A stretch of 64,000 bases of DNA from Scleromitrula shiraiana (lineage: Eukaryota; Ascomycota; Leotiomycetes; Helotiales; Sclerotiniaceae), in NCBI GenBank assembly GCA_028455995.1, contig JABELC010000009.1, positions 1,364,001 through 1,428,000 of the forward strand, given 5' to 3'. This document shows, one piece after another, positions 33,867-48,228 of the stretch. The position numbers and the translations under genes are program-made. Numbering within the stretch: the first letter of the stretch is position 1; each line of letters starts with the position of its first letter. The notes below the pieces were generated by a model. It was not told the DNA's origin and did not search any database. It was given only the letters and a program-made list of their open reading frames with translations.

Positions 33867-36800
33867 ATGGCGAGCAATGGTGGACTGACAGCATCTCCTT
33901 TGCGGTCTGACTTGTCCTTCAATTGGTAGTCTTCTCTTACTTATATTTATCTTCAGCTCTAATTTGTCCCAGGGTTTTTCTCGTCGAGTTGATCGTCTGT
34001 GGTGTTGTGTAAGCACGGTTCATTCCCATAGCTCTAATGTTCAGGAACTGACTTTAATAATAGTACGTTGTTCTTCCTCTTCTATTTCAATCGCGTCTTC
34101 GCTACTCTCGTATCGTATGGTCTCCGGGCGTGGACATGGCATCAGTATCGAGTTTATATCGACATCCAAGCTTTACAGATTTCTCTTCTCGGGGGACGAG
34201 TGTTTTTTAAGGGCGTTAGATATCATGGAAACAACGAAACTATATTAATCCACAACGGTTTTATTACCTGGACATACTGGCTGCGTAATGTGAAGGAATT
34301 GGATATTGGAAAGGCAGACGTTTCCGGTAAAAGGAGAGTTTCCACGGATTATGGCAATGGCCGACTTGATGATGAAACTGGGCCTGTCGATGGGGGAGAG
34401 AAAGGACATGCGACTGAGGTAAAGAAGAAACTGCCTTGCCGAATCAATGTCACTTTGGACGGAGTAGAGTGGTTTGTCTACAATAGAAGCGCTGCATATG
34501 ACGCCATTATCACTGGAATTGCGGGGACACAAGAACCTTTCGGCAATACCGCCAATGCCAATGGAGATGATGCTGAAGGGCATGCGAGGTTGAGAAAAAG
34601 AGTTGTGTCAAGTGATCCCGAAAAGGCGCAAGACATGCCCAATGATTCAATGGAGAATTCCCATAGGACCACCTCATATGAAGATCAAACTGCAATGGAA
34701 AAACCGAATGTGGAGACCAAATCAGATAGATCTCTCCAACATCACCGGACGGTCAGTGGTACCGAAAGTGACGAAGCTCAAGATACAGAGCCAGCATTCA
34801 TACTCAGATTCTTGCCTGTACACGTCGATTGTACAAAGGCCGCATTAGTCCTCGGGAACGAGAATACTAAAAGTGTTCTAATCGCTAAGGTTGATAGAGC
34901 TTCGGGCGAGCTGGATGCGTCAGGAGCAACCCATTTGGATCAATATAGGCAACTTATTAACTTTTCTTTTGAACATCCCGTGATACAGATGAAGCCAAAT
35001 GATGATTTTAAAGAAGATCAAAATGCGGCTGCTTCTAGGATCAAACGTGGAGTTCCAGAACAATCAGACTCTAAACATACACATACCCACTCTTTCTTCC
35101 ATCGCCAGCGACGGAAAGCATGGCATACTGTTCAGGACCTCGTACCTTATTTCAGGAGTTCTGTTGAGTCGTTTTCTTCTAGTCTTGAGAGCCAACCAGA
35201 GTCACCTGTACAGGCAGGCCCCAGTGCAAGTAGCTGGCAAGGCCTATCTCGATATCTTGACGAGACAGAGCAAGATGATAAAGCACGCTGGTCTTCAATT
35301 GAGTACGCTACCGTTACCACCATCGCTGACAGTCCTAGAGCTACCATGAGCTTTTATTGGGATGTCCCAGGCAAGGTCCCAAAACGTTTTACGGTGCCAG
35401 AATCAAGGCATAACAACATTAATGGAGATATTCCTCCCGAATGGGGCATCGATCTGTTGATTGAGGGGGCAATAATTAACTATGGTCCGTGGGCAGATAG
35501 GCAACGTGCAGATATACAACGTGTTTTCTTCCCAAGTCTTTGTAAAGATGCTTCCCCGGGCAAAAATCTTGTCGCTGGAAACTATAGGGTACCAACTGAA
35601 TTCAAACTTTACGTGGAATTTGATCACGAGACCACACTACGCATACCTATCAGAGAGGAGTCGAAAAATTGGAAATGGGCCAAACAAGCTGATACTATGG
35701 GTGTACGACAAAATGAACGGAAAAGAAATAGCAATAAAAACCGTAGAAGGAAATCAGACAAGGGGACCCCAGGGCCTGAGGTTCGCCCATTTGGGTGGCT
35801 CGACATTAAAGTTGGTGCAAATGCGACTGTCCGGTACATGATGGACATGATTGCAGGTGATTCGGGATTTTCAAACAAGCTCCAGCTTGATCTTCCAAAC
35901 ATAGAAATCACTACTAGTGTCAATCATGGATTGCTATGGCGATCATGTAATAACACTATAAACTGCGACATGTCGAATCCCTTGCAATGGAACAGCTTGC
36001 GAACTTGGAATTTCGATATCGGCAGTCGCGGACTCGAATTATTCATCCTTCGGGAGCATATTTTTCTCATTACCGATCTTGTTGACGACTGGGCTACGGG
36101 GCCACCTCCTGACTATCTCACATTTACGCCGTTTAGATATATGGTAAATCTGGATCTTCAACAATTCAAACTTTACCTAAATGTTAATGATGCCAATATC
36201 ATAAACAACCCTGCTGATTTTGACGATAACACTTTTATAATTATATTTGGGAAATCTTTAACCGCAGATGTTTGCATTCCGATTGATAAATTCCGCCCCC
36301 ATCGAAACGAAATACAGTTTGGTGTGGTTGCAAAACATGGGGGGTTAAACCTGCACGTACCTCCATGGAATACGCAAGCCACGTTTCTCAACTCAACAGA
36401 GATAGCTCAGTTGGATGCTCTGGATATTAAGGGCAAGTACCAATACTGCGCTACTACCTCATCCAGTAACACGGATACACTACTACTGGATATTCATGGC
36501 AACGCAGCTACTGCCCAGTTTTATGGGTTTGTTATTCGCTACTTTTTGAAGGTCAAGGACAATTACTTCGGCGATGATATTCGGTTCAAAACCTTAGAAG
36601 AACATCAAGAATTTATTCGAACCAGAACTGCTAATAGTCACGTGGTGGCTAACGTCCAACCCCTTAAGAAGAGTAACGATTTAGATGTTATTTTAAGCGT
36701 GTCTGCCGAAGATTCGAGCGTGATTCTGCCTGCAAATTTATATTCTGCAAAAAATCATATTCAAATTGATATCGCAACGCTATCTGCAGATCTCCGCTTT

Positions 36801-39800
36801 ACAAATTATTATATGGATTTAGATGTAGATTTGAGCACGTTGGCATTCTCGCTGGGTACTGAGGATGATGGTGGTACGTCGCCAATAAGTGCCACTTCTG
36901 GTACTCAACTGTTCGTGGACGGGGTCAAGATTTCAGGAAATCGTCTTTTTGGATTACCACCTACTGAACCGACCTATGTATGCAATTGGGACTTCACTGT
37001 GGGTGCGATTACGGGTGAATGTACTTCGGATTTTCTTGTGCGTTTAATAGGTGGCGTTAAAGCACTTGCATTCTCTTTTGACGATGACGAAAATGCCCTG
37101 CCTCCAGCCTCAGCAATTATTTTGCATGATGTAACTTTTCTTCGCGCCTCAATCGAATCTATTCGAATATGGGCTCATGTTGAAGAAGCTGCTTTTCTGC
37201 TGTCCTCATCCAAAATTACCTTGAATTTTGATGATTGGGCTGGATCTCATTATTCCAAGAAAATGGATCTTCAGATTCCAGATCTGAACCTTGGCTGTGT
37301 TGACGCAGAGTCCGCATCGAGACATAGGTCTCGTAGCCAGCATCCCGTAGAAACTCATGCCCTTGTCCAAACAACGATATCCTTCGGTATGATTCAGAAA
37401 AAGCTTGATTTTGTAGAAGACCGGCGTTTACAACAAGAGCACGTGAAGCGACATGACCAAAGAACGCACAGAACAGAATTCCTTCTACATGATTTTGTGG
37501 TTGCTGACATAGAATTGGGGAACGTTGATCCTCCTGCTATGTCTGTTCCTCCCATGCCTCTACCACTGACATTCGACCATGGGCACGATGAAGATAGATC
37601 TTCAACTTCTAAATCATTATCAACGCGGAGACAGAAGATTTCTGTGGGACGAAAGAACTCGTTCCTATCCACTTCAAGTTTGAGCCAGAGAAGCAATCGA
37701 AGTATACTTCGTCCCCGTTCTCTTCGGCGTGAGGAGGCTTCGGCTTCATTGTCACGTTCTAGAAGTTTGCAAGCAGGAGGCTCACAGCTCAGAGATCTCT
37801 CCGTCTCGACTGGCCGCCAATCATCGTTCTACAGTGCTATTGGTGAACCTAGAGGATTGCCACCTTCGAGCGTGACATTCTCAAGCTCGTATATATCCCC
37901 CTACTTTCCACTCGAAGCTGTTGAGCCCGACTCCAAAGACTTACCCGACTTTTTGCCAGACTCACAAGGTGGAAATACTCCACGATCGAAACACATCACC
38001 TTGGGAGAGATTCAACCTAATCGAGTTGGAAAAAATGCATCACATACTAGCTTCATTATTGAAATGCCACATGGGGTTAAGGCGATGTTTAGTCCTGATG
38101 CCGTTGGGGCTGTTGCTGGCCTGCTGTCTGCAGTGCAAAGTGTTGATCCTGTTGACATCATAGATGAACTTCAAATCACTTCGATGAGCGAGATTTTCAC
38201 TCGAGAGAAGAAGGAAAAGGTATCTGGTGAAGTTCTGGATGTTGCGGTGCGAACTCCGAATATAAGTCTCCGCTTTCTAAATTCTTCATTGTCGCAGGAA
38301 TTTGGAAATTCCCAGGATGAGACACATGACCAGTACGATTTTTCGTTGTCACGATTGGCTCTTGCATTGAGGAATGAGACAATTGTGACTACTGTTGGTG
38401 CTGCACCATCTGCCCAACAATCATCTGCTTTCCATATGTCTATTAGGTCGGCTGGTATAGCTGCTAAGGAACGATTTGGTGGAATAGATGACCCACAAGC
38501 AGCCGTAAATGGTGTACTTGACGATGTCGTCTTTTGGATTGCCTCTGGCGACAAAACTGCTGTAAATGTGATTTTTAAAGCTATTGAATCCACCACAGCA
38601 AGTGACAAAATTGAGTACTTGGCATCGCTGGTTCATCGGACAAATATACTTGCTACACATATACAAGAGACGTTCGCTTCTCGGATAAAGCAACAGCAGA
38701 ACCGTGTTCAGCTCCTCACATACCTTGTAGCCACAGCAGGAGAGCATGCCATGGACCCCCTGTTTTTAACTAGGCCTTCTTATGTCCTTAGAAGTGCAGA
38801 GAAGCATCTGCGAACCCACGATTCTTGGAAAATCATTGCACGACTACGTCACATGTACACTATACTCAGCAAATCTTCCCGATTTGATATCATCAACCGT
38901 TGCCTCAGTAATACTGAAACTGTTCCTGAAGATGCCGCGCACCGTGTCCTCTCTAGCTTTTCGCAATGGAGGAGCTGGGATTTGAATAACCTTGGAAACT
39001 GTGTGATAATAGGCAATGTCTTTGGTCTTAGCACTGATGGTGTCTCCACCCATGTATCTAAGGCGCCATCAATGAATTTCTCGTTTCGAACAGAACTGAT
39101 AAGGCTTGTGATCGATCCAGGCCCGAAGCAGAATGAGATAGCGTTATCATCTATCACAGCTAGTGCTTCAATTACAACCGCAGCCCCGTTGGTTCCGCTT
39201 TCGGTACCTGCAATACAGCATACCTCAGATCTGAATGTACAGAACATAATTTTACAGGTATTTTGTGAAGATGTATCAGTTAATTTGAACTGGGAATTAT
39301 ATGAGCTAGCGAAAGATATATTAAGATTGTACCAACAAAGCGAGCTAGCCAAAGAACAACCCAAGAGCCCACCAGATACTCAACAGATAGTCACACATTC
39401 GAAGTTAAGACAGAATGTTCAGATCGTAGTTGCAACCGGAAAAGGATCTATCACACTTGATACAATCAATATCAGGGCAGTATCTATCAGCGAGGGTTTG
39501 AAAATTTCAACCATCATGACCGAGGATGCTGGTGATAACATCATTGCGAATGCCATGGTTGCCGCCGATGCAGTTACTTCCAAAGTCCAGAGTCACTCTC
39601 AAGTGTTAAGTATTTACCAACTGCGACAACCAAGTATCTATGTTTCATATGAAAGAGATTCTACAAAAAACATCCATACTAACACCTTCAAAGTTGCCGC
39701 CAACTCACAAGAATTATCATTCGTGGTGCAGCAAGATATTCTGGCTCTTCTCGAAGTATTAGACTTAATCATTGGTGACGAGGTCACCCAGCTTCATTGT

Positions 39801-42800
39801 TTGATGGCTGAATTTTCCGAGAAGCCACAATCCCGACGAACAGAGCCATCAAGCATCTTACCTACCAATATACAAGGACCAGTTTCTGTCAATAAAATCA
39901 ACATAGCACTATTCTTGGATATGTATAATATCAGTATACCACTCTTACAATCGCTTACATACAATATCTCCGGTGTTGTGGCTAGAGCTTCTTTGGCAGC
40001 TCATTTTGGATCTGAGATTGTTTTTGATTTTGACGTCAAGGAGCACTCTCACGATATGCAAACAGTACTTGGCAATGAACGTCATAGCATTTCACTCTTA
40101 CACATGCCACCAACCAATGGACGGATCATCAGTAACATGTTTGCAGAAGAAAATACGGTCTCTGTTTTTGCCTCTGTAGAGCCTGTGAAAGTCGATGCAG
40201 CTGCCGTTCACAGTCTTTTGGCTGCCCTCAATAGACCCGAGATCTCTAGTGTGGTCACCGATATTCGTGACGATATCACAGCAATTCAGGCACACATCGA
40301 AGAGATATTTGGTCCCAAGCTGACGCCAATACCCGAATCACCACCTAAACCCAGTCATGCATTGGTGTATGATATCCATCTAACCTTCGCTGGATTGGAT
40401 GTCTATGCAAATGCACAAGCATCCCGAAGCGATCAAACTACCGCAAGGCTTGATTTTAATATTGGGTGTGTGCAACTTTCAGTTGCCAACCGTCTCGAGC
40501 CACAGGGTCCAATACATGAATTACCAGAACTCCGCATCAATCTCCACAGTATACTGTTCGAACTTTCTCGCTTGAACAATGGTAGCATGGAGCCTTGTGG
40601 CAATCTTAAATTTGCTGCGTTCTTGACAGCCACTTCCAAGAAGAATGAGATCGGTGACGAAGTGAGATCGTTTCACCTTATGAGTAACGGTTTGGAAATC
40701 AATTTGTTCGCAGAAACGGCGCCTTCAGTTGTAGATGTCATGGGTCATTTGCAAGATAAAATCAAGGATATCGACCTGTCAAGAGAGAAACAATACTTTA
40801 AAAGATTCCGCAAACCGAAATCCAAAATTGCAATTAATGACGAGCAGAAAGAGCAGGAGAGTATTTCTGGTTCGACTTCCACTATAATGTTCTCATCGAA
40901 GTATTCTCTTGAACTTCTGAAGATTCAAGTTAGTTTGTTAATCGCAAATACTGAGGACGAGCAAGTTTCGCACGGAGAAAGGGAAAACCTAGTTCTGTCA
41001 CTGAAACGCATTGATTTGTCGACCACGAAAGCGAATTCTGCTAGTCTCGTTATCGAGGATTTGCAGCTACAAATGGTACCAGCATCACATGACAAAACGC
41101 AGCGATCACTCAATTCTGCGTTGCTACCAGAAGTAGAATTCAAAGTTGGTTACGTCTCTGCTTTAGACACTCGCAGATTGATTTTTCAAGCAATAGGAAA
41201 ATCTCTTGATCTACGACTTACATCTCAATTCATCATTCCTGCTGCTGAGCTAAAACGATCAATAGGTTCTGCTGCTGATAAGGTGAGGGCTGCAGCGGCT
41301 ACTTGGAGGCCAGCCCAAACGCTGGATCTATCCTCGTCAGCTCCTGCTACGCGACGAAAACCTTTCTTTGGCAAGAAGCGATTAGAACACTTATATGTGA
41401 ACGCTAATTTTGCTGGTGCTGTTGTCTATCTTTCGAGTAAGAAGGTGCCTGACACTTCTTCCACACATCCTTCCGCTGGTGGTCGAGGAGTGCCGCAAGC
41501 AGGAAGATACGGCCAATTTGCTCATATAGACTTTGGTAGCAACACAGTCCTGCGAGCTCCCGGGCTTTCATGGAATATATTGTATAAAGACAACGGCCTC
41601 GACGATCCTTCCCTGAATGCAGAGGTGAAAGTGCACGCATCTTCAAACATTCTACAACCAGCTGTCGTACCTCTTATCATGGAGATATCTTCAACAATAA
41701 AGGAGATTGTAAGCGAGCACGACGATGACGACAAATCAGTCCATCTGAAACCGACACCTCAGAAAATTGCAGGCGTCGATGAAGATAATGTCTTAACAGC
41801 TGACCCTAGTGCCGTCCTTGGTCGAACCAAACTGGATTTAGGATTGCGTATTTGCAAGCAAGAATTCACCCTTAGTTGTCAGCCTATAGCTCGCGTATCT
41901 GCGACTGCCCGATTTGATGAGATTTATTTGACTGTGAATACAGTCCGCTCAACCGAGCACGGACACTTCTTTGCAGCATCACTTGCTTTTACAAGGTTGC
42001 AGGCATCTGTACAGCATGTCTACTCTAGAGAGTCGACAGGCAGCTTTGATGTGGAATCAATTTTCTTATCTTTGATGAACAGCAAGCATGTCAGTGGCAC
42101 TAGTGGTATGTCTGCAATATTAAAAATTAGTCCTATGAAAGTTTTGGTCAATGCCAAGCAATTACAAGACTTTCTGCTTTTCAGAGAGATCTGGGTGCCA
42201 GTCGAGATGCGTCAGAGCCCTGTAGCTCCAGTCTCATCGACCGATAATTTACAATCATCGACCTTTTTAGTGCAAAGGTACCAACAAGTTGCTGCTACTG
42301 GAGCTTTCCCCTGGAATGCTGTCGTATCGATTGCGGAGCTTGACATTCAACTGGATCTTGGTCAGGCTATTGGTAAATCTGCCTTCATCATATCCAACTT
42401 TTGGGTGTCTTCTAAAAAGAATTCTGATTGGGAGCAAAATCTTTGCCTTGGTTTTGACAAGATTGGTGTCGACAGCTCTGGTAGGATGAGCGGATTCGTG
42501 GCATTGCAGGATTTCAAAGTGCGCACTTCGATACAATGGCCGGCTCGCGAGAAAGCCCTGAATCAGACACCACTGATCCAGGGTTCATTGAGCTTTAGTA
42601 AGCTACGCGTCAAAGCTGCATTTGACTACCAAGCTTTTCTTGTGGCTGATATAACGTCTTTTGATTTTCTCATGTACAACGTTCGCAATAGTTCTCATGC
42701 AAAAGGTGATCGTTTAGTCGCAATCCTGGATGGAGATTCGGTCCAGATTTTCTGCACAACAACAACGGCATCGCAGGCACTAGCCCTCTACCAAGCGTTC

Positions 42801-43730
42801 TTACGTTTAGTTCAAGAAAAGAAAAGTAATTACGAAACCTCGTTGACGGAGATCGATAAGTACATGAAACGCAAATCTGTGTCGCATCAGTTATCACCAC
42901 TCCCAAAAACATCAGCGATTTCAAAAGCGACGAACTCGCCCATATCACTGCATACCGATGTGATTGTTACTCTCAAAGCAGTCAACGTAGGGGCTTTCCC
43001 TAGCACATTTTCAGATCATCAAGTCTTCAAAATTGAGGCACTTGACGCACAGGCGCGATTTGCAGTAACTATGGACCAAGGGAAAATTCACAGTAGTTTA
43101 GGTATTACCTTAGGCCAACTTCGTATCGGGCTTGCTGGGGTGAAACAAATTGAGGTGCCTAAGTCAGTCAGTGAAATATCTGTGGAGGATGTAGTTAATA
43201 GTGCTACAAGTTCTCGAGGTGGGACTATTTTGAAAGTTCCGAAGGTTGAGGCTACGATGCAAACTTGGCAAGTTCCCAATTCAAATCATATCGATTACAT
43301 CTTCAAAAGCTCGTTTGAGGGTAAAGTTGAGGTCGGATGGAACTACTCTCGAGTTAGCTATATTCGTAGCATGTATGCAACCCACACAAAAGCACTCGCC
43401 CAGAGACTCGGCAAACCATTACCACCTTCAGCTCTGAAGATCACGGGCGTGCCAAATGCTGAAGATCCTTTAAGTAAAGAAGGCGAACAACAAAAGATTA
43501 CAGCCGAAGTTAATGTTCCTCTATCAAAATACGACTACACGGCTCTAGAACCTCCTATAATTGAGACACCTCTACTTCAGAGTCTCGGAGAAGCAACCCC
43601 ACCATTGGAGTTCTTCGGACTTCATCGAGACAGACTTCCTAACCTCACACATCAAATTGTGATAGTAGCGTTGCTGGAATTGGCAGGGGAGGTCGAGGAC
43701 GCTTATGGAAAGATATTGGGATCTTCTTGA
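33867..43730 (+). CDS. CSF1: CSF1 bridge-like lipid transfer protein (BLTP1 family), 3253 aa
   Basis: Three exons: 33867-33925, 33973-34008 and 34064-43730. The two short N-terminal exons restore MASNGGLTASPLRSD and a single transmembrane anchor (WVFLVELIVCGVVTLFFLFY, about residues 20-39). The CSF1 signature follows: FNRVFATLVSYGLRAWTWHQ and YIDIQALQISLLGGRVFFKG. The remainder is a very long, beta-rich rod-like protein with a basic NLS-like patch (NERKRNSNKNRRRKSDK). Recurring segments include WDVPGKVP, FFGKKRLEHLYVNANFAGAV and PRAPGLSWNILYKDN-like motifs. Fungal Csf1 and animal BLTP1/Tweek form hydrophobic-groove bridges that move phospholipids, including phosphatidylethanolamine, between the ER and partner membranes. 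Yeast mutants are cold-sensitive for fermentation. Length is normal for the family, and the reading frame is intact throughout the 9.67-kb third exon. Confidence 0.95.
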
Positions 43731-44511
43731 TGACTTTTTTTCTCTTTTCATCTCTTTCTCTTTTTGTAAATACTTTTTTGCGTACAATTACAACCCTGAT
43801 GGTAATACATAATAGCTAGCGATGGAGTTATTGGATGGGCAACATGGAGGATTTGGGTTCTTGGAATAGGCTATCTAGGTACATTCGCAGACATCTTAAT
43901 TACCCATTCTGGCAGGTGAACATATTAACTAATAGAACATTGGAAACTGGTCCGACCCGCCTGATATTATATTTTTAGCCCTAACCCTTATTTCATGCCC
44001 CAAAAATTGCTGATAACGGCCTAATATTCAAGGTTAATAAACACTCGAAAAAAAAAAATGGAAAAAAAAAATGGAAATTTTTGGTTTTCAATCATGTTAC
44101 CTTGCCAGCCCACACAACCGTATCAGCCAGTCTGATTACATACCCCGCCACTTTCTCTCATACACTTTTTTTTCTTGCCCCACCTCGTGAGATCTTTTCC
44201 TTTCAAATTATAGTTAGATCCATTCCCACTCCTCCCACTCCTAACCCTTCTTCTACTCTTTCATTACTCCTCTTCTCTTTTTTTAACCCTCTTCCCTTTA
44301 TTTTACATCGAAAGTATCACCAAACTTTCCTTGTATTATCCCGCTATCCCATAATTTGGGTTCTGTAGCAGGTATCTACAATTCTTTTTTGAAACTCATA
44401 AGTGGTCAATAAATACCACAAGAGTTTTCTTACAATCTTCGCTCGAGCGGGGAAGAAAAAATCTATTTTTTTTATCCTCTTTAATCAGCTTCTCGAAGCA
44501 CCACCGCCAAT
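43731..44511. promoter_or_regulatory. eEF2 promoter and pyrimidine-rich leader
   Basis: Lies between the CSF1 stop and the eEF2 start. The last 350 bases are CT-rich (for example TTCTCATACACTTTTTTTCT around 44154 and CTTCTTCTACTCTTTC around 44249), the usual signature upstream of highly expressed fungal genes. CSF1's 3' UTR occupies the proximal part. No gene seen. Confidence 0.6.
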
Positions 44512-47387
44512 ATGGTCAAGTAAGTATCTCTTTTCTTCAGAAAGCACATAGGGAAGCAGGTCAGGAATGGAAAATATCAAGTTCTAGATCCTCAGATCTA
44601 TATACTTTAAAAGTTATCACTTTTTGATTCCCAGTTTTCGATCAATGGTTGGAATGTGTGTTGGAGGACGCATGTCCGGAGATAAGCTCATCTCTATGAA
44701 ACAATCCAGCAACGATCAATCAACCATTTACTAACATGATATTTTTTAATTTAGCTTCACCATTGAGGAGGTCCGCGCCTTGATGGACAAGGCTTCGAAC
44801 GTTCGAAACATGTCCGTCATTGCTCACGTCGACCACGGTAAATCAACACTTACCGATTCCTTGCTCTCCAAGGCCGGTATCATCTCCGCCGCAAAGGCCG
44901 GTGATGCGCGTGCCACCGATACTCGTGCAGATGAACAAGAGCGTGGTATTACCATCAAGTCTACCGCTATCTCTCTATACGGACAATGTGAGGAGGATGA
45001 TATCAAGGATATCGTTGGCCAAAAGACCGACGGTAGAGATTTCTTGATCAACTTGATCGATTCACCCGGTCACGTTGATTTCTCATCTGAGGTTACCGCT
45101 GCTCTCCGTGTCACCGATGGTGCTCTCGTTGTCGTAGATACCATTGAAGGTGTCTGTGTGCAAACCGAGACTGTGCTTAGACAAGCTCTTGGTGAGCGTA
45201 TCAAGCCTGTTGTTATCATCAACAAGGTTGATCGTGCTCTTCTTGAATTGCAAGTCTCAAAGGAAGATCTTTACCAATCTTTCTCGAGAACTATCGAATC
45301 CGTCAACGTCGTTATCTCCACCTACTTCGACAAATCTTTGGGTGACGTTCAAGTCTACCCATACAAGGGAACCGTTGCTTTCGGTTCCGGTCTCCACGGT
45401 TGGGCTTTCACCGTCAGACAATTCGCTCAAAGATATGCCAAGAAATTCGGTGTTGACCGTAACAAGATGATGGAGCGTCTCTGGGTGAGTAGCTCAGATG
45501 TAAAAATGTGTTTAAATATTCTTGCTAACATGTTTAGGGTGACAACTACTTCAACCCACACACCAGAAAGTGGACCACCAAGTCTACCCACGAAGGAAAG
45601 GACTTGGAGCGTGCTTTCAATCAGTTTATCCTTGACCCAATTTTCCGTATCTTCGGTGCCGTCATGAACTTCAAGAAGGATGAGATCCCAACTCTTCTTG
45701 AGAAGCTCAGCATCAAGCTTTCCCCTGATGACAAGGAGAAGGAGGGCAAGCAACTTCTTAAGGTTGTTATGCGTACTTTCTTGCCAGCTGCTGATGCTCT
45801 TATGGAGATGATGATTCTCCATCTCCCATCCCCAGTCACCGCTCAAAAGTACCGTGCCGAGACCTTGTACGAAGGTCCCCCTGATGATGAGGCCTGCATT
45901 GGTATCAGAGACTGTGACCCCAAGGCTCCTCTCATGTTGTACGTCTCCAAGATGGTGCCAACTTCCGATAAGGGTCGTTTCTACGCTTTCGGTCGTGTCT
46001 TCGCCGGTACCGTCAAATCTGGTTTGAAGGTCCGCATCCAGGGACCTAACTACACCCCTGGTAAGAAGGAGGACTTGTTCATCAAGGCCATCCAACGTAC
46101 CGTTCTCATGATGGGTGGTAAGGTCGACCCAATTGATGATGTCCCAGCCGGTAACATTCTCGGATTGGTCGGTATTGATCAATTCTTGTTGAAGTCTGGT
46201 ACTCTCACCACCTCCGAGACTGCCCACAACTTGAAGGTCATGAAGTTCTCTGTCTCCCCTGTCGTTCAACGTTCCGTTGAGGTCAAGAACGCTCAAGATC
46301 TCCCCAAGCTTGTCGAAGGTCTCAAGCGTCTCTCAAAGTCCGATCCTTGTGTTTTGACTCTCATCAACGAGTCTGGTGAGCACGTCGTTGCCGGTGCCGG
46401 TGAATTGCATTTGGAAATTTGCTTAAAGGATCTTGAGGAAGATCACGCTGGTGTACCTCTCCGTATCTCCGACCCAGTCGTTGCCTACCGTGAGACTGTT
46501 ACTGGCAAGTCCAGCATGACTGCTTTGTCCAAGTCACCCAACAAGCACAACCGTCTCTACATGATTGCTGAGCCTCTTGACGAGGAAGTTTCCAAGGAGA
46601 TTGAGGCTGGAAAGATCGGTCCTCGTGATGATTTCAAGGCCCGTGCCCGTATCTTGGCTGATGACCACGGATGGGATGTTACCGACGCCCGTAAGATTTG
46701 GTGTTTCGGTCCAGATACCAACGGTGCCAACTTGTTGGTTGACCAGACCAAGGCTGTTCAATACTTGAACGAAATCAAGGATTCCGTTGTCTCTGGTTTC
46801 CAATGGGCATCTAAGGAAGGTCCAGTTGCTGAAGAGCCAATGAGATCCATCAGATTTAACATTATGGATGTTACTCTCCACGCTGATGCTATCCATCGTG
46901 GTGGTGGACAAGTCATCCCAACTGCTCGTCGTGTCTTGTACGCAGCAACCCTCCTTGCTGACCCAGGTCTCCTTGAGCCAGTCTTCTTGGTCGAGATTCA
47001 AGTACCAGAACAAGCTATGGGTGGTGTCTATGGTGTTCTTACCAGAAGAAGAGGTCACGTCTTCAACGAAGAGCAACGTCCAGGAACCCCACTTTTCACA
47101 ATTAAGGCATACCTCCCAGTCATGGAATCTTTCGGTTTCAACGCCGATTTACGTTCGCACACCTCCGGACAAGCTTTCCCACAATCCGTCTTCGACCATT
47201 GGCAAATTCTTCCAGGTGGATCGCCTATCGATGGAACTACCAAGACCGGACAAGTTGTCCAAGAGATGCGTAAACGTAAGGGTCTTAAGGTTGAAGTACC
47301 AGGATACGAGAACGTAAGTTTAAATTATCTCATCTTTGAACCGGACTGAAACTAATTCTATTTTTACAGTACTATGATAAGCTATAG
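44512..47387 (+). CDS. EFT2: translation elongation factor 2, 843 aa
   Basis: Four exons: 44512-44519, 44755-45484, 45538-47313 and 47370-47387. The first exon codes only MV plus two bases of Asn, followed by a 235-nt intron. The last encodes YYDKL and stop. eEF2 is the GTPase that translocates peptidyl-tRNA on the 80S ribosome. Domain I has G1 AHVDHGKST, switch I RGITIKS, G3 DSPGHVDF and G4 NKVD. The domain IV tip has the diphthamide loop LHADAIHRGGGQVIPTARR, in which the second His is modified to diphthamide. The C-terminus matches fungal eEF2. Codon use is strongly biased to GGT, GCT, GTC, AAG and CTC, unlike its neighbours, as expected for a very abundant protein. Paralogue naming (EFT1/EFT2) follows yeast and is only nominal. 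Confidence 0.98.
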
Positions 47388-48111
47388 ATATCCCCTGTCT
47401 CTCATGATAGATTTCGTAATCTCTGTGTTCCGCTGCACATTTACCATGAAGGTTATCAACAGCTCCGGCATTGTCACGTACTTTTGAGATATAAAAAAAA
47501 TAACTCATTTACCATTTCGACTTGGTGGACGATTTGGAATAAAAGCAAGCCGGATGCCATGTGATAGACAGATCAGCTTTTCTACATTTCTTTGCTGCTG
47601 TTGTGTTCTCTCGAGTCTTCATGTATTTAGCTGCATGGAAAAATGAAAATCTTTAGAACATCTTTACTGTTATCTTGATTGTGAATATATATCCTTAGCT
47701 CCCCCTTTTTCTTTAGCGTAGAGAGCTATGAACATAATTAGTTGCCCTATAATACTATGTACGTAGCCGGACCTAGAACCATACAATAAGTATTCCTTCA
47801 ATCCAGGTTTTCATATCCCCAACTATATCTGCAAAGATCTCGAGTGAGCAACTAGAGGATCTAAAAGTGCTTAACTTTCCTCTTCTTTTGTCTTCCTGAA
47901 TCAGATTTGCTTATGCCTAGGAATCCTAGAAGGTATCGATTGATATACTGGGGTATTGTTTCACGGTCAAATATACGAACGAAAGTAGATGGGATTGAGT
48001 GGTCATTTCACTTTAGCCTCTTAAAATGGGAAATACTTGATTTAGGAATGGGTTGGTTAGTTGGATACTGGAAAGGGGGAGGGGAAGGGGAAGGGGGAAG
48101 TTAGGTAGTAG

Positions 48112-48134
48112 GTGGTGGTGGTGGTGGTGGTGGT
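48112..48134. repeat. (GGT)n trinucleotide repeat
   Basis: About seven GGT units in a G-rich stretch beside the 34-bp tandem repeat. Confidence 0.85.
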
Positions 48135-48160
48135 ATGGAGTGATTGTTGATTATAGGAGG

Positions 48161-48228
48161 GATGAATGAGGGGTGGTTAGAGATGGATAGGGGGGATGAA
48201 TGACGGGTGGTTAGAGATGGATAGGGGG
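48161..48228. repeat. 34-bp tandem repeat, two copies
   Basis: The unit begins GATGAATGAGGGGTGGTTAG and ends GAGATGGATAGGGG. The second copy starts 34 bases later with one change (GACGGG for GAGGGG). Partial units (GGAAATAGGGATAGG, GAGATGGGTAGGG) follow. Confidence 0.85.

Noticed and set aside
34245..43787. Many open frames inside CSF1 in other frames and on the minus strand
   Set aside because: They are shadows of a 9.7-kb coding exon. None carries a motif or its own context.
45427..47076. Long open frames antisense to eEF2 (289 and 180 codons)
   Set aside because: They mirror the strongly biased codon use of eEF2, which rarely creates antisense stops. They have no recognisable domain.
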